Shown here one piece after another: positions 44,564-54,069 of a stretch of DNA of 64,000 bases. Positions within the stretch are counted from its first letter, which is position 1, and the number at the start of each line of letters is the position of its first letter. The DNA comes from an uncultured Verrucomicrobiales bacterium. GTDB lineage: Bacteria; Verrucomicrobiota; Verrucomicrobiia; Verrucomicrobiales; Akkermansiaceae. The DNA lies in the NCBI GenBank assembly GCA_937951675.1, contig CALFBI010000003.1:1-64000 (forward strand), in the 5' to 3' direction. The position numbers and the translations under genes were made by a program. The notes under the pieces were generated by a model. It did no database searches. It worked only from the letters and a program-made list of their open reading frames with translations, and was not told where the DNA came from.

Positions 44564-45768
44564 AATTATACCCAGCTACTCGAGAGGCAGCTTTTGCTCG
44601 CTTAGCACAGTTTGAGAAAAAAGCTTCTCGCTACAGTTCTCAACGTAACTATGTGATGGAGGGTCATGAAAATGTTTCAAGGCTGAGTGCGGCCGTGAGG
44701 TATCGATTGATTTCTGAAAAGGAAGTGACGGAAGGCATCACTCAACGATATGCTTTTTCGACAGTGCAAAAATTTGTCCAAGAAGTTTACTGGCGGCGAT
44801 ACTGGAAGAGCTGGTTGCGGATGCGGCCTCATGTGTGGGATGAGTATACGGAGTGGTTGGTAGATTCGCCTGAGCCTTCAGGCCTCATGAAGCGCGTTAT
44901 GGGTGGAGAGGGTGAAGTAGCGATCATGAATGCGTTTGTTAAAGAATTAATCTCGACGGGTTACATGCATAATCATGCTCGGATGTGGTTTGCTGCTTAC
45001 TGGGTCCATACTTTGAAGTTTCCCTGGCAGCAGGGAGCTGATTTTTTTTACCGTCATTTACTAGACGCGGATCCCGCTTCGAATACTCTTTCGTGGCGTT
45101 GGGTGGCGGGGCTCCACACAGCGGGCAAAACTTATTTGGCACGCCGAAGCAATCCGGGCAAAACTTATTTGGCACGCCGAAGCAATCTCGAGAAATACCT
45201 GAGTCCTGAATTATTAGAAAGGCACTCGGCGGGCTTAGAACAACTGGAAGGTGGAGTGGCTTTAAGATTAGAGGAAGAGGTCAAACCTAAGGCCGTTAGG
45301 CCTGATTTGAGTGAAGAGGAGGTGGATCAAAATCAAATGACTGGGTTTTGGGTGCATGAGGACGACCTGAGTGCGGAAACGTTCATTAAAGTTGCCTATT
45401 CACAGGTTATTTTGACTAACCCTGAGGGGCCTAAAGCGGAAGCGGCTAAGCAAGAGTGGTTAGAGGAGGCTTATGTTGACACCGTAAAACGCCTTTCGGT
45501 TCAAGTTCATCGTTGCGACTTGAGTGTAGATAAAATGGTTCGCTGGGCGCAAACCTCAGGGCTGACTCAAATCGTTTCAATGCGACCAGAAATCGGGTAT
45601 TTGAATGATTCTTTGGCGGAACTAAAGAGGGGCTTAGAACGGGCTGGGATTTTATTAATTCTTTTAGATCGCCCTGAAGACCTTACGGTTCTTCCTCATG
45701 CGCAATCAGGCTTTTTTAGTTTTTGGAAGAAGATAGAAAGGCAGGTTCGATCATTCAAAGCTTCATAA
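44560..45768 (+). CDS. Photolyase-like flavoprotein with FAD domain first (domain-swapped)
   Basis: A 402-residue protein. Residues about 25-215 are a photolyase FAD-binding domain: TGYMHNHARMWFAAYWVH and HLLDADPASNTLSWRWVAG match the flavin pocket. The antenna-type Rossmann domain that normally comes first is missing at the N-terminus. Residues about 260-402 look like it, placed behind: TGFWVHEDDLS resembles the first strand, and GFFSFWKKIERQV resembles the end of that domain. This would be a circular permutation. An in-frame 33-base duplication repeats TYLARRSN in the FAD domain. Translation is coupled to the preceding gene by ATGA. Confidence 0.75.
   Translation: MKLYPATREAAFARLAQFEKKASRYSSQRNYVMEGHENVSRLSAAVRYRLISEKEVTEGITQRYAFSTVQKFVQEVYWRRYWKSWLRMRPHVWDEYTEWLVDSPEPSGLMKRVMGGEGEVAIMNAFVKELISTGYMHNHARMWFAAYWVHTLKFPWQQGADFFYRHLLDADPASNTLSWRWVAGLHTAGKTYLARRSNPGKTYLARRSNLEKYLSPELLERHSAGLEQLEGGVALRLEEEVKPKAVRPDLSEEEVDQNQMTGFWVHEDDLSAETFIKVAYSQVILTNPEGPKAEAAKQEWLEEAYVDTVKRLSVQVHRCDLSVDKMVRWAQTSGLTQIVSMRPEIGYLNDSLAELKRGLERAGILLILLDRPEDLTVLPHAQSGFFSFWKKIERQVRSFKAS
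45122..45187 (+). repeat. Two tandem 33-base copies inside the photolyase-like gene
   Basis: Unit beginning CGGGCAAAACTTATTTGGCA repeats exactly at a period of 33 bases, adding eleven residues in frame (GKTYLARRSNP, then GKTYLARRSNL). Confidence 0.9.
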
Positions 45769-45789
45769 AATTGATTCAGAATAATAAGC

Positions 45790-48700
45790 TCAGTCTTCTT
45801 CAATGAAAGGGAGGTTTCCTTTATTTTCTGGCAATGATTTAATGTGAATGTCGGTTTGCGGAAAGGCTATTTCGATTCCTTCTTCGCGGAAGCGCTTGTC
45901 TATTTCGTAGTGTAGATCGCTAGGCACTGCGATGAGTTTTTCAGGTCGTGCAACATAGCCGCGGACGAGGAAATCAAGGGTGCTTGCTCCGAAATTGGTA
46001 AATAAGACTTCTTTTTTCTCATTAGGAAGAATGTCAGGATGTTTCGACATAATATCTAAAAGCGTATCAGTTACTTTTTTGGTGTTCGTTCCGTAAGCCA
46101 CCCCAACTATAAACTCAAAGCGTAAGACGTTGTCGCTGAGGGTCCAGTTAATGAGCTGCCCTGTGATGAACTCTTTATTAGGAACAACAAGCTCTCGGTT
46201 ATTAAACTGTAATATAGTAGTGGCGCGGATTTTGATTTGAGTAACTTTCCCCGAGACATCGCCTACAGTGACAATATCGCCTAGGCGGAGAGGTCGCTCA
46301 AAGAGAAGAATAATCCCTGCTACAAAGTTAGCGAAAATTTCTTGCAGACCGAAACCAATTCCGAGAGTTACAGCGGCGGCCAGCCATTGCACGCTCGACC
46401 AAGTCACCCCGATTTTCTCGAAAGCAATGAGACAGCCAACAACAATAATAAAGTATTTGAGAACAGTTGTGACGGCATAGTTCCCTCCTGGCTTGAAATC
46501 TAATCGACTCAGAACGGAAAGTTCTAATAGCCCAGGTATATTTCTTGCTGCGATGATCGTGAGAATGATTATAAAAATAGCGGTTAAAATATCCTGCAAG
46601 CTAAGTCTACTATCTTCTTCCTCAATGGTGAGTAAAGAGGTCGCTTTGGGTGATTCGGGTGCTTTTTCAGTCGTTGGATTTGAGAGAGGGTTAGTGATTC
46701 CAGGTAAGTTTTGTTGCAATGGTGCTACTTCGCTGGTTCTTTTTTCACCAAACCTAATACTATCTAATGCTTTTAGTGCAGGGAGTGATGGGGACCAGAT
46801 ATTCCAAAAAGCTAGTGCGATAAAGACGTAAACTCCTACTCGGACTAAGCGAGTAGTTTGCTCTTCAACGGAGACAATATTTAAAGCATTCGCCTCAATT
46901 TCTTCAATTGTAGGAAGATCCTCGGCAGAGACCTTCTCTTTTTCTTTTGCGGCGAGAGTAGCCTTATATTTTTTAATAGCCTGATCTTTAGCGAGTCTTC
47001 GTCGAGAGACTAAAATCCAACGTAAAAGAAGTCTTCCGATAAAAAGAGTTATAAGTGTGGTAATTAAAGTCGTAATAAATTGAATTCGAACCGTTTGAAC
47101 CGATGTGATATACCCTAAGCTGAGACCTATAATAAAAATGATAGGGACTCCCACTCCTATGATGTAAATTAATTTTGCCCACTTATCCGAATACCTATTA
47201 AAGAGCCCCTTACTAGGTTGAAGCAATAAATGCATAAAGGTGATGATGACCATCAACATAGCAATGAAAAATAGGCGACCTGATTGAGGAAAAAGAGCTG
47301 AGCTGAGTAAAGAAGTCGTGCTTAAAATAAAGAGAGGAATTGTATAATAAAACCAGTTGAGTTGTTTCGTAACGTGTAGAGCTATTTTTTTATTAAAAGA
47401 AAAATGAGAAACTAATAAACCCTGTGGTTTAAAGAGAATTCGGAGTGCTCCAAAGACCATAAGAAAGAAAGCGCAATCCCGGAAAGCTTTGCTGTATTCA
47501 CTTGGTTGATCGATTCGCCATGCTACTAAGCCGAATAGTAGAGGAAGAGGAAGAGCTAGGAGAAATGTGACCCAGACAGCTTTGAATGTGGGTGTTATTT
47601 TTAGGCAGCTCTTTTTCTCTGTGATGGTTGCCGTTTCGATTAAAACTTGTTTGTAGCGATTTCTTCGGAATGTTAGAAGAATCATTATGCCAGAAGCTAA
47701 GACCCATATTAAAGGGTGGCTAGATAGGTCTGAAATAAAAGATTGCATCCAATTATTCAATCTAGTTTTGCTCGTGAGATTTTTAATAGATTCTACTTCT
47801 TTAGCAGGGTCTTTTGTAGAGATCGCTTGAGCACTGGGGATCCAGAGAAGTCGTTCATCAAGAAAGAGGCTGTAAGACTTCGCTTCTTCAGCAGCGAGTC
47901 GTGTTTCTTCGTTAGAGACCTTGAGAATCGCGATATAAGCAGCGATGTCTTGATCAAGGGAGAGGAGTGCAGAGCGATGTTGCTTGAGTAATTCTTCTAT
48001 CGCTTGATGAGTGATTTCTTTATTGGTGAGATTTTTGTGAATTTCGGTGGCGTGCGCAGATGTATCGATAGGTGTTTTACGGAGCTCTTCTTGTATTTCA
48101 AGTTGTGTGATTTGAGCTTCAGTAGATTCTTGAATATGCTGTTTAAGTTCTGAGCGGAGTTCGTGCTGAGTAGGGATTTGAGCTCGTTGATTTCTTAAAA
48201 GCCGTCCCGTTTTAGCATCGATAGGCAGTTTTGATTTTTCGAGGAGTCGAATACGCTTCAGAGCATTGGTTCGTTGGCGAAGGATGAGGGCGCGTTGAGA
48301 AATAATTTTTTCTTGGTATGCCTTACTCAGAGCTGACTCTTGATTGATTGTAGCACGAAGATTGGTGAGCTCGGCCACTTGTTCTGCGATTTTAGCCAAA
48401 GCGGGAACATTTTGATATGTAGTTACCCATTTTTCCGCATTTTCTTGAGCGAGATTAGTGACTTCAGAGGTTTTTTCGGTAAGAAGTTTACGCCATACTT
48501 TGACGATGCTTTTTTCTTTATCTAGTTGCTGGTAAGCAAGCTGTTTTTGACTGATGACAAGTTCGGATTGAGTCGAATAGAGCTCAAGTTCCGTTTTAAG
48601 CTCATCAATTTTGGCCTGAAGCGCTTCGCGTGAAGCGAGAGCTAACTCATAGTTAAGAATTGTTTCAGAACTTGCTCCTGCGAGTGGTGCTTTTAGTTCA

Positions 48701-49139
48701 TGAAGATTACTTAATTTGACCTTAGCTTTTGCTAAAATTTCAGGAATTTCGGTGAGACGTTTTGATTTTTGGGCTTCAGCGAGTATTAAGCCTTCGATCA
48801 GTTCTTCGGATTCGTTCACTCTAGCATCATATTGAGCGACTTGCTCTGAGATTTGAGCTATAGAAAGATCTTTTTCGATGACGATTTCTTGCTCAGGGTT
48901 GAATGCCTTTAATCGTGCAACGGCTTGTTCTAGCTTTGAAGGGGCTTCATTGATTTTTTCCTGATACGCTTTTTCGAGGTTTCTAGATACAGTGGTGAGG
49001 CTCTTTGTTTCTTTAATATTTTGGCGAATAGTTTCAGAGAGAGTTGGCTCTTGAGAATGAGCACTGAGAGAGAAAAAAAGAGAGCGATTATTACTTTAAT
49101 TGGGGTATCAAAAGTCCTGTGTAAGAAAGTGTTATTCAT
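45790..49139 (-). CDS. Large MscS-family mechanosensitive channel (MscK/MscM-like), frameshift in signal peptide
   Basis: The long frame to 45790 encodes coiled-coil periplasmic sequence, about ten membrane helices, and a C-terminal MscS core (LGIGFGLQEIFANFVAGIIL, then VVPNKEFITGQLINWTLSD). It opens solidly upstream of its first start codon (GTG 48819) but has no start there. A signal peptide starting at ATG 49139 (MNNTFLHRTFDTPIKVIIAL) lies in the other frame; a -1 shift at a run of seven T (49073-49079 on the plus strand as A) joins them, giving LFFFSLSAHSQEPTLSE with a normal cleavage site. The joined protein has about 1116 residues, matching MscK and MscM (about 1110-1120). Cause: real frameshift, slippage or assembly error. 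Confidence 0.8.
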
Positions 49140-49272
49140 GGATGTAATGGATGAAATTATATATATGAGAGGGTCCTTTAGAAAGAGAAGAGGGCCTGAG
49201 TTGGTTACCTTAGTATTAAAAGAAAGTGCGAGCTCATAGATTCACTCTGAGGTGGAAGATGGTTGAGATGAT

Positions 49273-50361
49273 TTAGAGCCAGCCTCGTTTTCTGAAAAAG
49301 CGGGCAAGAGAAAGGCCAATTGTTATAATAATAATCAATAAGGTAGGGTATCCCCATTTCCAGTGTAGCTCAGGCATCACATCAAAATTCATCCCGTAAA
49401 GGCCTGCAAGAAAAGTGAGAGGTAGAAAAATCACGGAGATGGCGGCAAGCACTTTCATTACTTCATTCATTCGATGACTTGTGGTGGTAAAGTAGAGTTC
49501 ACGAATACTAGTAGCATGTTCTCGAAGAAATTCGGTGCGTTCGACGGCGAGAATCGCATGATCATAGAGATTTTTGAAATAGGGGGAGGAAGTGTTGTGG
49601 ATGAGAGAAGATTCGGTATGGCAGAGCGTATGGGTAATTTCTTTAAATGGCCGAACTCCTCGGTGAAGTTTTGCGATTTCCCGACGTGTTCCATGCACGG
49701 TTTTTAATTCAGGGAGCTCTTTATCGAGAGAAATAGAGTCTTCGATCGCTTCTAACCGTTCTTCAATTTGATCAATAAACGCGAGAGTATTATCTGTAAT
49801 AACATCTAGAATTGCACAGCCAAAATAATCAGAATGACGTTTTGTGAGACGGTTGTTTGGGGCCGATAAGCGTTTATGTATAGGTTGAAATACTGGGAGT
49901 TTATCTTCTAGAAATGTAATAGTAATGCGCTCTGCAATTATTAAGCTAGCTTGTTGAATTCGGATTATACCATCATGATCGAGTGTCGAAGTTTTGGTGG
50001 AAATGAAAATGTAATCATCGTATTCTTCGACCTTAGGAAAAGATTCGGTATTGAGTAAATCTTCGATAATAAGAGGGTCGACCTTGAGAATTTGGCAGAT
50101 GGCTTCAATTTCTAAATGGTCATGAAGGCCCGACACTTCAATCCATCGTTGAAACCCATCCACGAGAGGTGAGAGCTCTGAAATTTTGGGAATTGTCTGA
50201 GTGGTTACCTCAGAGGGGCTATAATCAGTGATTTGAATATTAAGATTTTCCAGTCTTCTGGGTCCAACATGAATTAACGTAGCAGGTGGAGCCCCAATCG
50301 CTTTTTGAGCCGGAGAAAGATTGTTGGTTACATTCATTATGTCATCTTGTCGATTCATCAT
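49273..50361 (-). CDS. corA: CorA-type magnesium/cobalt transporter
   Basis: A 362-residue channel-type transporter: large cytoplasmic domain (RRLENLNIQITDYSPSEV at the start), then two C-terminal membrane helices with the selectivity motif YGMNFDVMPEL between them (GMN) and a basic end (RFFRKRGWL). I chose tandem ATG codons at 50361/50358; an earlier ATG-like start at 50496 would overlap the divergent gene, and an ATG at 50337 is also possible. Confidence 0.92.
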   Translation of the reverse strand: MMNRQDDIMNVTNNLSPAQKAIGAPPATLIHVGPRRLENLNIQITDYSPSEVTTQTIPKISELSPLVDGFQRWIEVSGLHDHLEIEAICQILKVDPLIIEDLLNTESFPKVEEYDDYIFISTKTSTLDHDGIIRIQQASLIIAERITITFLEDKLPVFQPIHKRLSAPNNRLTKRHSDYFGCAILDVITDNTLAFIDQIEERLEAIEDSISLDKELPELKTVHGTRREIAKLHRGVRPFKEITHTLCHTESSLIHNTSSPYFKNLYDHAILAVERTEFLREHATSIRELYFTTTSHRMNEVMKVLAAISVIFLPLTFLAGLYGMNFDVMPELHWKWGYPTLLIIIITIGLSLARFFRKRGWL

Positions 50362-50477
50362 TGGTAATGAAAAATTGAGATTAAGTCTGTTGAGGCTCTT
50401 TAAAGAAGAGGAATTAAAGTAATAAAAAGTGTCATGCTTGTAATTGAGAATTTTTTCCAATAGATACAAGTATTCAG

Positions 50478-50927
50478 ATGAGTAGATTAATGACAATAGG
50501 TTGGCGAGAATGGGTTTCGTTTCCTCATTTAATGACCCATAAAATCAAAGCTAAAATTGACACGGGGGCTCGCACATCTTGTTTAGATACAGATCATTAT
50601 GATTTCTTCGAAAACGAGGGGGATAAATGGGTTCGTTTTTCTTTACAATCCGATCGTAAGAATCCTGGAGATCTATTAACGTTTGAAAGCCCCTTATCGT
50701 CTTATAAAATCGTCCGAGATTCTGGAGGGCATGAAGTCTTAAGGCCTTTTATTAAAACGCAAATGAAGATCGGAGATCTTTCATACGAGATTGAATTAAG
50801 TTTATCTAATCGTTCTAAGATGAAGTTTGGTGTTTTAATTGGGCGCGTTGCTTTGAAAGACCGTTTTCTTGTTGATGTTGGAAAAGATTACCTCATTGGT
50901 CAAAAAGGCACCACATCAGATCCTTAA
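50478..50927 (+). CDS. Retropepsin-like protease of the RimB/ATP-dependent zinc protease family
   Basis: A 149-residue protein with the aspartic-protease motif [15 protein letters not shown] near the N-terminus and [19 protein letters not shown] at the end, as in RimB-type proteins (older name: ATP-dependent zinc protease). In pseudomonads RimB modulates RimK, the ligase encoded next. The start is ATG 50478 or 50490 ([12 protein letters not shown]); the latter matches the family start better. Confidence 0.85.
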   Translation: MSRLMTIGWREWVSFPHLMTHKIKAKIDTGARTSCLDTDHYDFFENEGDKWVRFSLQSDRKNPGDLLTFESPLSSYKIVRDSGGHEVLRPFIKTQMKIGDLSYEIELSLSNRSKMKFGVLIGRVALKDRFLVDVGKDYLIGQKGTTSDP

Positions 50928-50949
50928 ATATGAGACAAATAATAAAAAA

Positions 50950-51855
50950 ATGAAAATCGCGATCTTATCTAGAAACCCTCGTCTTTATTCTACCAACAGC
51001 TTAGCTCAAGCAGCTAAGAAGGCGGGGCACGAGGTGCGTGTGATTGATTATCTTAAGTGTCATATGAATATCGCTTCGATGCGACCGACCATCTTTTTAG
51101 GAGACGAGGAGTTGGTCGGTTTTGATGCTGTTATTCCTAGAATCGGTGCTTCACGCACCTTTTTTGGAACAGCGGTTGTTCGGCAGTTTGAGATGATGAA
51201 TATCTATTCTGTCAATGAGTCGGTTGCCATTTCTCGCTCAAGAGATAAACTTAGAAGTCTACAGCTTTTAGCCCGTAAAGGCATTGGGCTTCCAGTGACT
51301 GCTTTTGCACACGACACAAAGGCAACAGGTCATATGATTAAGCTCTGCGGAGGGGCTCCTATCGTGATTAAGCTTCTGGAGGGCACGCAAGGAGTCGGCG
51401 TTGTGTTAGCTGAAACAACTAAAGCTGCTGAATCTGTGATCGAGGCTTTTCGGGGGCTCGATGCTAATATATTGGCACAAGAATTTATTAAAGAAGCAGG
51501 AGGGGCTGATATTCGTTGTCTAGTTGTTGGCGATAAGGTTGTTGCTGCAATGAAGCGTCAAGGAAAAGAAGGAGAGTTTCGTTCTAACCTTCATCGAGGG
51601 GGAAGTGCAGAAGTGGTCAAGATTACGCCGGAAGAACGGTCTACGGCTGTGAGAGCTGCTAAAATTATGGGATTAGAATTAGCGGGGGTAGATCTTTTAA
51701 GGTCTAATCATGGTCCTGTTGTGATGGAGGTGAATTCTTCTCCTGGATTAGAGGGAATCGAGACTGCTACAGGAAAAGATGTGGCAGGCCTCATTATTAA
51801 ACATATCGAAAAAAGCGCTATGGTTCGTGGCACTAAAACTCGAGGTAAAGGTTAA
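50950..51855 (+). CDS. rimK: RimK-type ATP-grasp glutamate ligase
   Basis: Adds glutamate residues to the C-terminus of ribosomal protein S6, and possibly other targets, using ATP. The 301-residue protein has the ATP-grasp pattern: [56 protein letters not shown] and [15 protein letters not shown]. The start at 50950 ([14 protein letters not shown]) is the standard one; longer forms overlap the upstream protease. It stands between a RimB-like protease and a desuccinylase-like gene. Confidence 0.93.
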   Translation: MKIAILSRNPRLYSTNSLAQAAKKAGHEVRVIDYLKCHMNIASMRPTIFLGDEELVGFDAVIPRIGASRTFFGTAVVRQFEMMNIYSVNESVAISRSRDKLRSLQLLARKGIGLPVTAFAHDTKATGHMIKLCGGAPIVIKLLEGTQGVGVVLAETTKAAESVIEAFRGLDANILAQEFIKEAGGADIRCLVVGDKVVAAMKRQGKEGEFRSNLHRGGSAEVVKITPEERSTAVRAAKIMGLELAGVDLLRSNHGPVVMEVNSSPGLEGIETATGKDVAGLIIKHIEKSAMVRGTKTRGKG

Positions 51856-51888
51856 TTCCATTAGGCTAAATTATCAATAATTTCATCA

Positions 51889-52947
51889 TTGAACTCTTTA
51901 AAAAACAAAGCTTTTGAATTAGGCGGGCAGGCGGTCCTTCCTGGTGAAACCCGACAGATTTCGTTGTCGGTAGGAACATTTTCAACACATGAAGAGCTCA
52001 TGGTTCAGGCCACGGTGATTCATGGGAAAAAGCCTGGCCCCGTTTTACTCATTATGGGCTGTGTGCACGGGGATGAGTTTAATGGTGCTGAAATTATTCG
52101 GAGAGCTTTGCGCTCGAAACAAATTTTCAAGCTCAAAGGCACATTAATAGCAGTTCCTATCGTAAACCGACCTGGTTTTATCAGTCGCTCGCGATATATG
52201 CCAGATCGTCGTGACCTTAATAGGCTTTTCCCTGGTTCGGCGAAAGGCCCTCTAGGGGGGCGATTAGCGAAGGTTATTACGGACTCTTTAATTCAAAAAA
52301 GTGATTGTGTGATTGATTTTCATACCGGTGCAGTTAATCGAGAAAACCTTCCGCAGATTAGAATTAATCCAGATGACGAAAGAGCTTTAGAGCTCGCCAA
52401 AGCCTTTGGGTCACCAATGATTCTTAGCTCAAAGATCATTGAAGGGAGTGTGCGTTCAGCTTGTCATTCACTTGGTAAGACGAGTCTTCTTTTCGAAGGA
52501 GGAGAAGCCCTTCGGTTTGATGGGGCCTCTATCCGTTATGGCGTGCAGGGGATTGTTGCGGTAATGAGGAGTTTGGGAATGCTTCCTCAATTAAAGAGCA
52601 AGAAAATTTCACCACAGAAGAAGACGGTTTTATCTTATCAAAGTTATTGGGAAAGAGCCCCTGAAGGAGGACTTTTCATCCCACTCCAAGTGCAGGGGAA
52701 AGCAGTTCGAGAAGGAGATCTGTTAGGGCTCATTGGAGATCCGCAAGGAGACCAAGAGGTAGAGATTAGGGCGAAGTTGGCAGGTATTATTATCGGCAGA
52801 ACTAATGAAGCAGTGGCAGACGAAGGGGATGGTCTGTTCCATATTGCAAAAAGTGCTAACTTGGTTGCGGCGGAATCCACGATCATAAAATCGACAGACG
52901 CGATGGCTTACGAGCTTGATGAAGCCAATGATGACCATCCTGTTTGA
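51889..52947 (+). CDS. Succinylglutamate desuccinylase/aspartoacylase family protein
   Basis: A 352-residue zinc carboxypeptidase-like protein: GCVHGDEFNGAEIIRRAL (zinc-binding His and Glu), then MPDRRDLNRLFPG and VIDFHTGAVNRENLPQI (second zinc-binding His). Proteins of this type repeatedly stand beside rimK and RimB-like genes, suggesting removal or recycling of N-acyl or glutamyl groups; the substrate is unknown. A TTG at 51889 is the only suitable start upstream of the first motif. Confidence 0.88.
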   Translation: MNSLKNKAFELGGQAVLPGETRQISLSVGTFSTHEELMVQATVIHGKKPGPVLLIMGCVHGDEFNGAEIIRRALRSKQIFKLKGTLIAVPIVNRPGFISRSRYMPDRRDLNRLFPGSAKGPLGGRLAKVITDSLIQKSDCVIDFHTGAVNRENLPQIRINPDDERALELAKAFGSPMILSSKIIEGSVRSACHSLGKTSLLFEGGEALRFDGASIRYGVQGIVAVMRSLGMLPQLKSKKISPQKKTVLSYQSYWERAPEGGLFIPLQVQGKAVREGDLLGLIGDPQGDQEVEIRAKLAGIIIGRTNEAVADEGDGLFHIAKSANLVAAESTIIKSTDAMAYELDEANDDHPV

Positions 52948-53094
52948 AGCCTAGAGTAAGGGGGCTGGTGGATTTTAGAATGTTTTGTGCTTCTTTCTGG
53001 CGGTTTAAAAAAACCGTAGGAAAAAAAGGGTAAGTCCTTGTTTCACGGTGAATGAGAGTTGCGGTTTGCGTGTTTTATGGCTTTGATTCTGATC

Positions 53095-53937
53095 ATGTGG
53101 GTTTGGTCTAAGTTATCAGGTGCGAAGTGGGAAGATGCTTGGGAAGAGCGTTTTTATGGAAATCCGAATGTGGTGATTTCTCATTTCAAAGATAAGCCAA
53201 CGATCAGGATTGAGGTTTATGGTCCTTCGGAAGCGGCGGCTTTGGAAATTCAGGAGCAATTTGGGGGATCGATCCGGAAGGTGAAGGAGCAAAATTGGGC
53301 CGCTTTGAGTCCAGTGCAGGCTCCACCCTTGAAGATTCGAGATTGTTTATTGATCACGCAAGAGTCGGAGAAAGAGAAATTGGCGGCTTTACAGGAGGAT
53401 TTTCCGGACCGTCAGCTCATTTCGATCCCGCCTGAAATGGCTTTTGGAACGGGGGATCATGCCACGACTTCGACCGTGCTGCGTTACCTTGTCGATGAAG
53501 CGCGCCGGAGGGAGGGGCAGAGTTGGTCATGTCTGGATCTCGGGACAGGTTCAGGAATTCTCGCGATTGGGGCTTCTTTAATGGGCGCGGTCGGAGGACT
53601 TGCGCTTGATTATGATCCGAAGTCGGTAGAGGCCACATTAAGAAATTTGAAGCGTGCCGAAGTCACTCAGTTCGAGGTGGTCGAGGCGAATGTTCTCGAG
53701 TGGGAAGCACCTGCAAAATACGAGGTTCTTTTTGCGAATTTGTTCTCTGATGTATTACGAGGGTCTTTCCCGGGGATGGCGCGATGGATTAAGCCTGGTG
53801 GGACTTTGATAATTTCAGGCATTTTAAAAGAGCAGTGGTCGATCACGAGAGAAGCGGCTGAGTTAGCGGGGTTTGCGTTGGCTGAGGAGAAGGCGATTGG
53901 GAAGTGGGTTTCGGCTCGCTTGACTTGGGAATCTTAA
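53095..53937 (+). CDS. prmA: Ribosomal protein L11 methyltransferase
   Basis: Trimethylates lysines of ribosomal protein L11. The 280-residue protein has the PrmA N-terminal domain, the family signature PPEMAFGTGDHATTSTVLR and methyltransferase motif I CLDLGTGSGILAIGA, plus NLFSDVLRGSFPGMARW. From the ATG at 53095 the N-terminus MWVWSKLSGAKWEDAWEERF suits the family; ATG 53077 would add six hydrophobic residues. Confidence 0.9.
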   Translation: MWVWSKLSGAKWEDAWEERFYGNPNVVISHFKDKPTIRIEVYGPSEAAALEIQEQFGGSIRKVKEQNWAALSPVQAPPLKIRDCLLITQESEKEKLAALQEDFPDRQLISIPPEMAFGTGDHATTSTVLRYLVDEARRREGQSWSCLDLGTGSGILAIGASLMGAVGGLALDYDPKSVEATLRNLKRAEVTQFEVVEANVLEWEAPAKYEVLFANLFSDVLRGSFPGMARWIKPGGTLIISGILKEQWSITREAAELAGFALAEEKAIGKWVSARLTWES

Positions 53938-54069
53938 GCGGAGGTTAAACTCTCTCGATTTCGTTGTTTATGCTCTTGCATGTCGGGGCTGACAGGCTAA
54001 GTTTCGATCCTCTTCCGACGAGCCAATCGGTGAATCATCAGATTACTGTTCCGTGGGAGGAGTAGCTCA

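Noticed and set aside
49021-49239. Plus-strand frame of 72 codons near the MscS signal peptide
   Set aside because: Overlaps the signal peptide region antisense and has no coding features.
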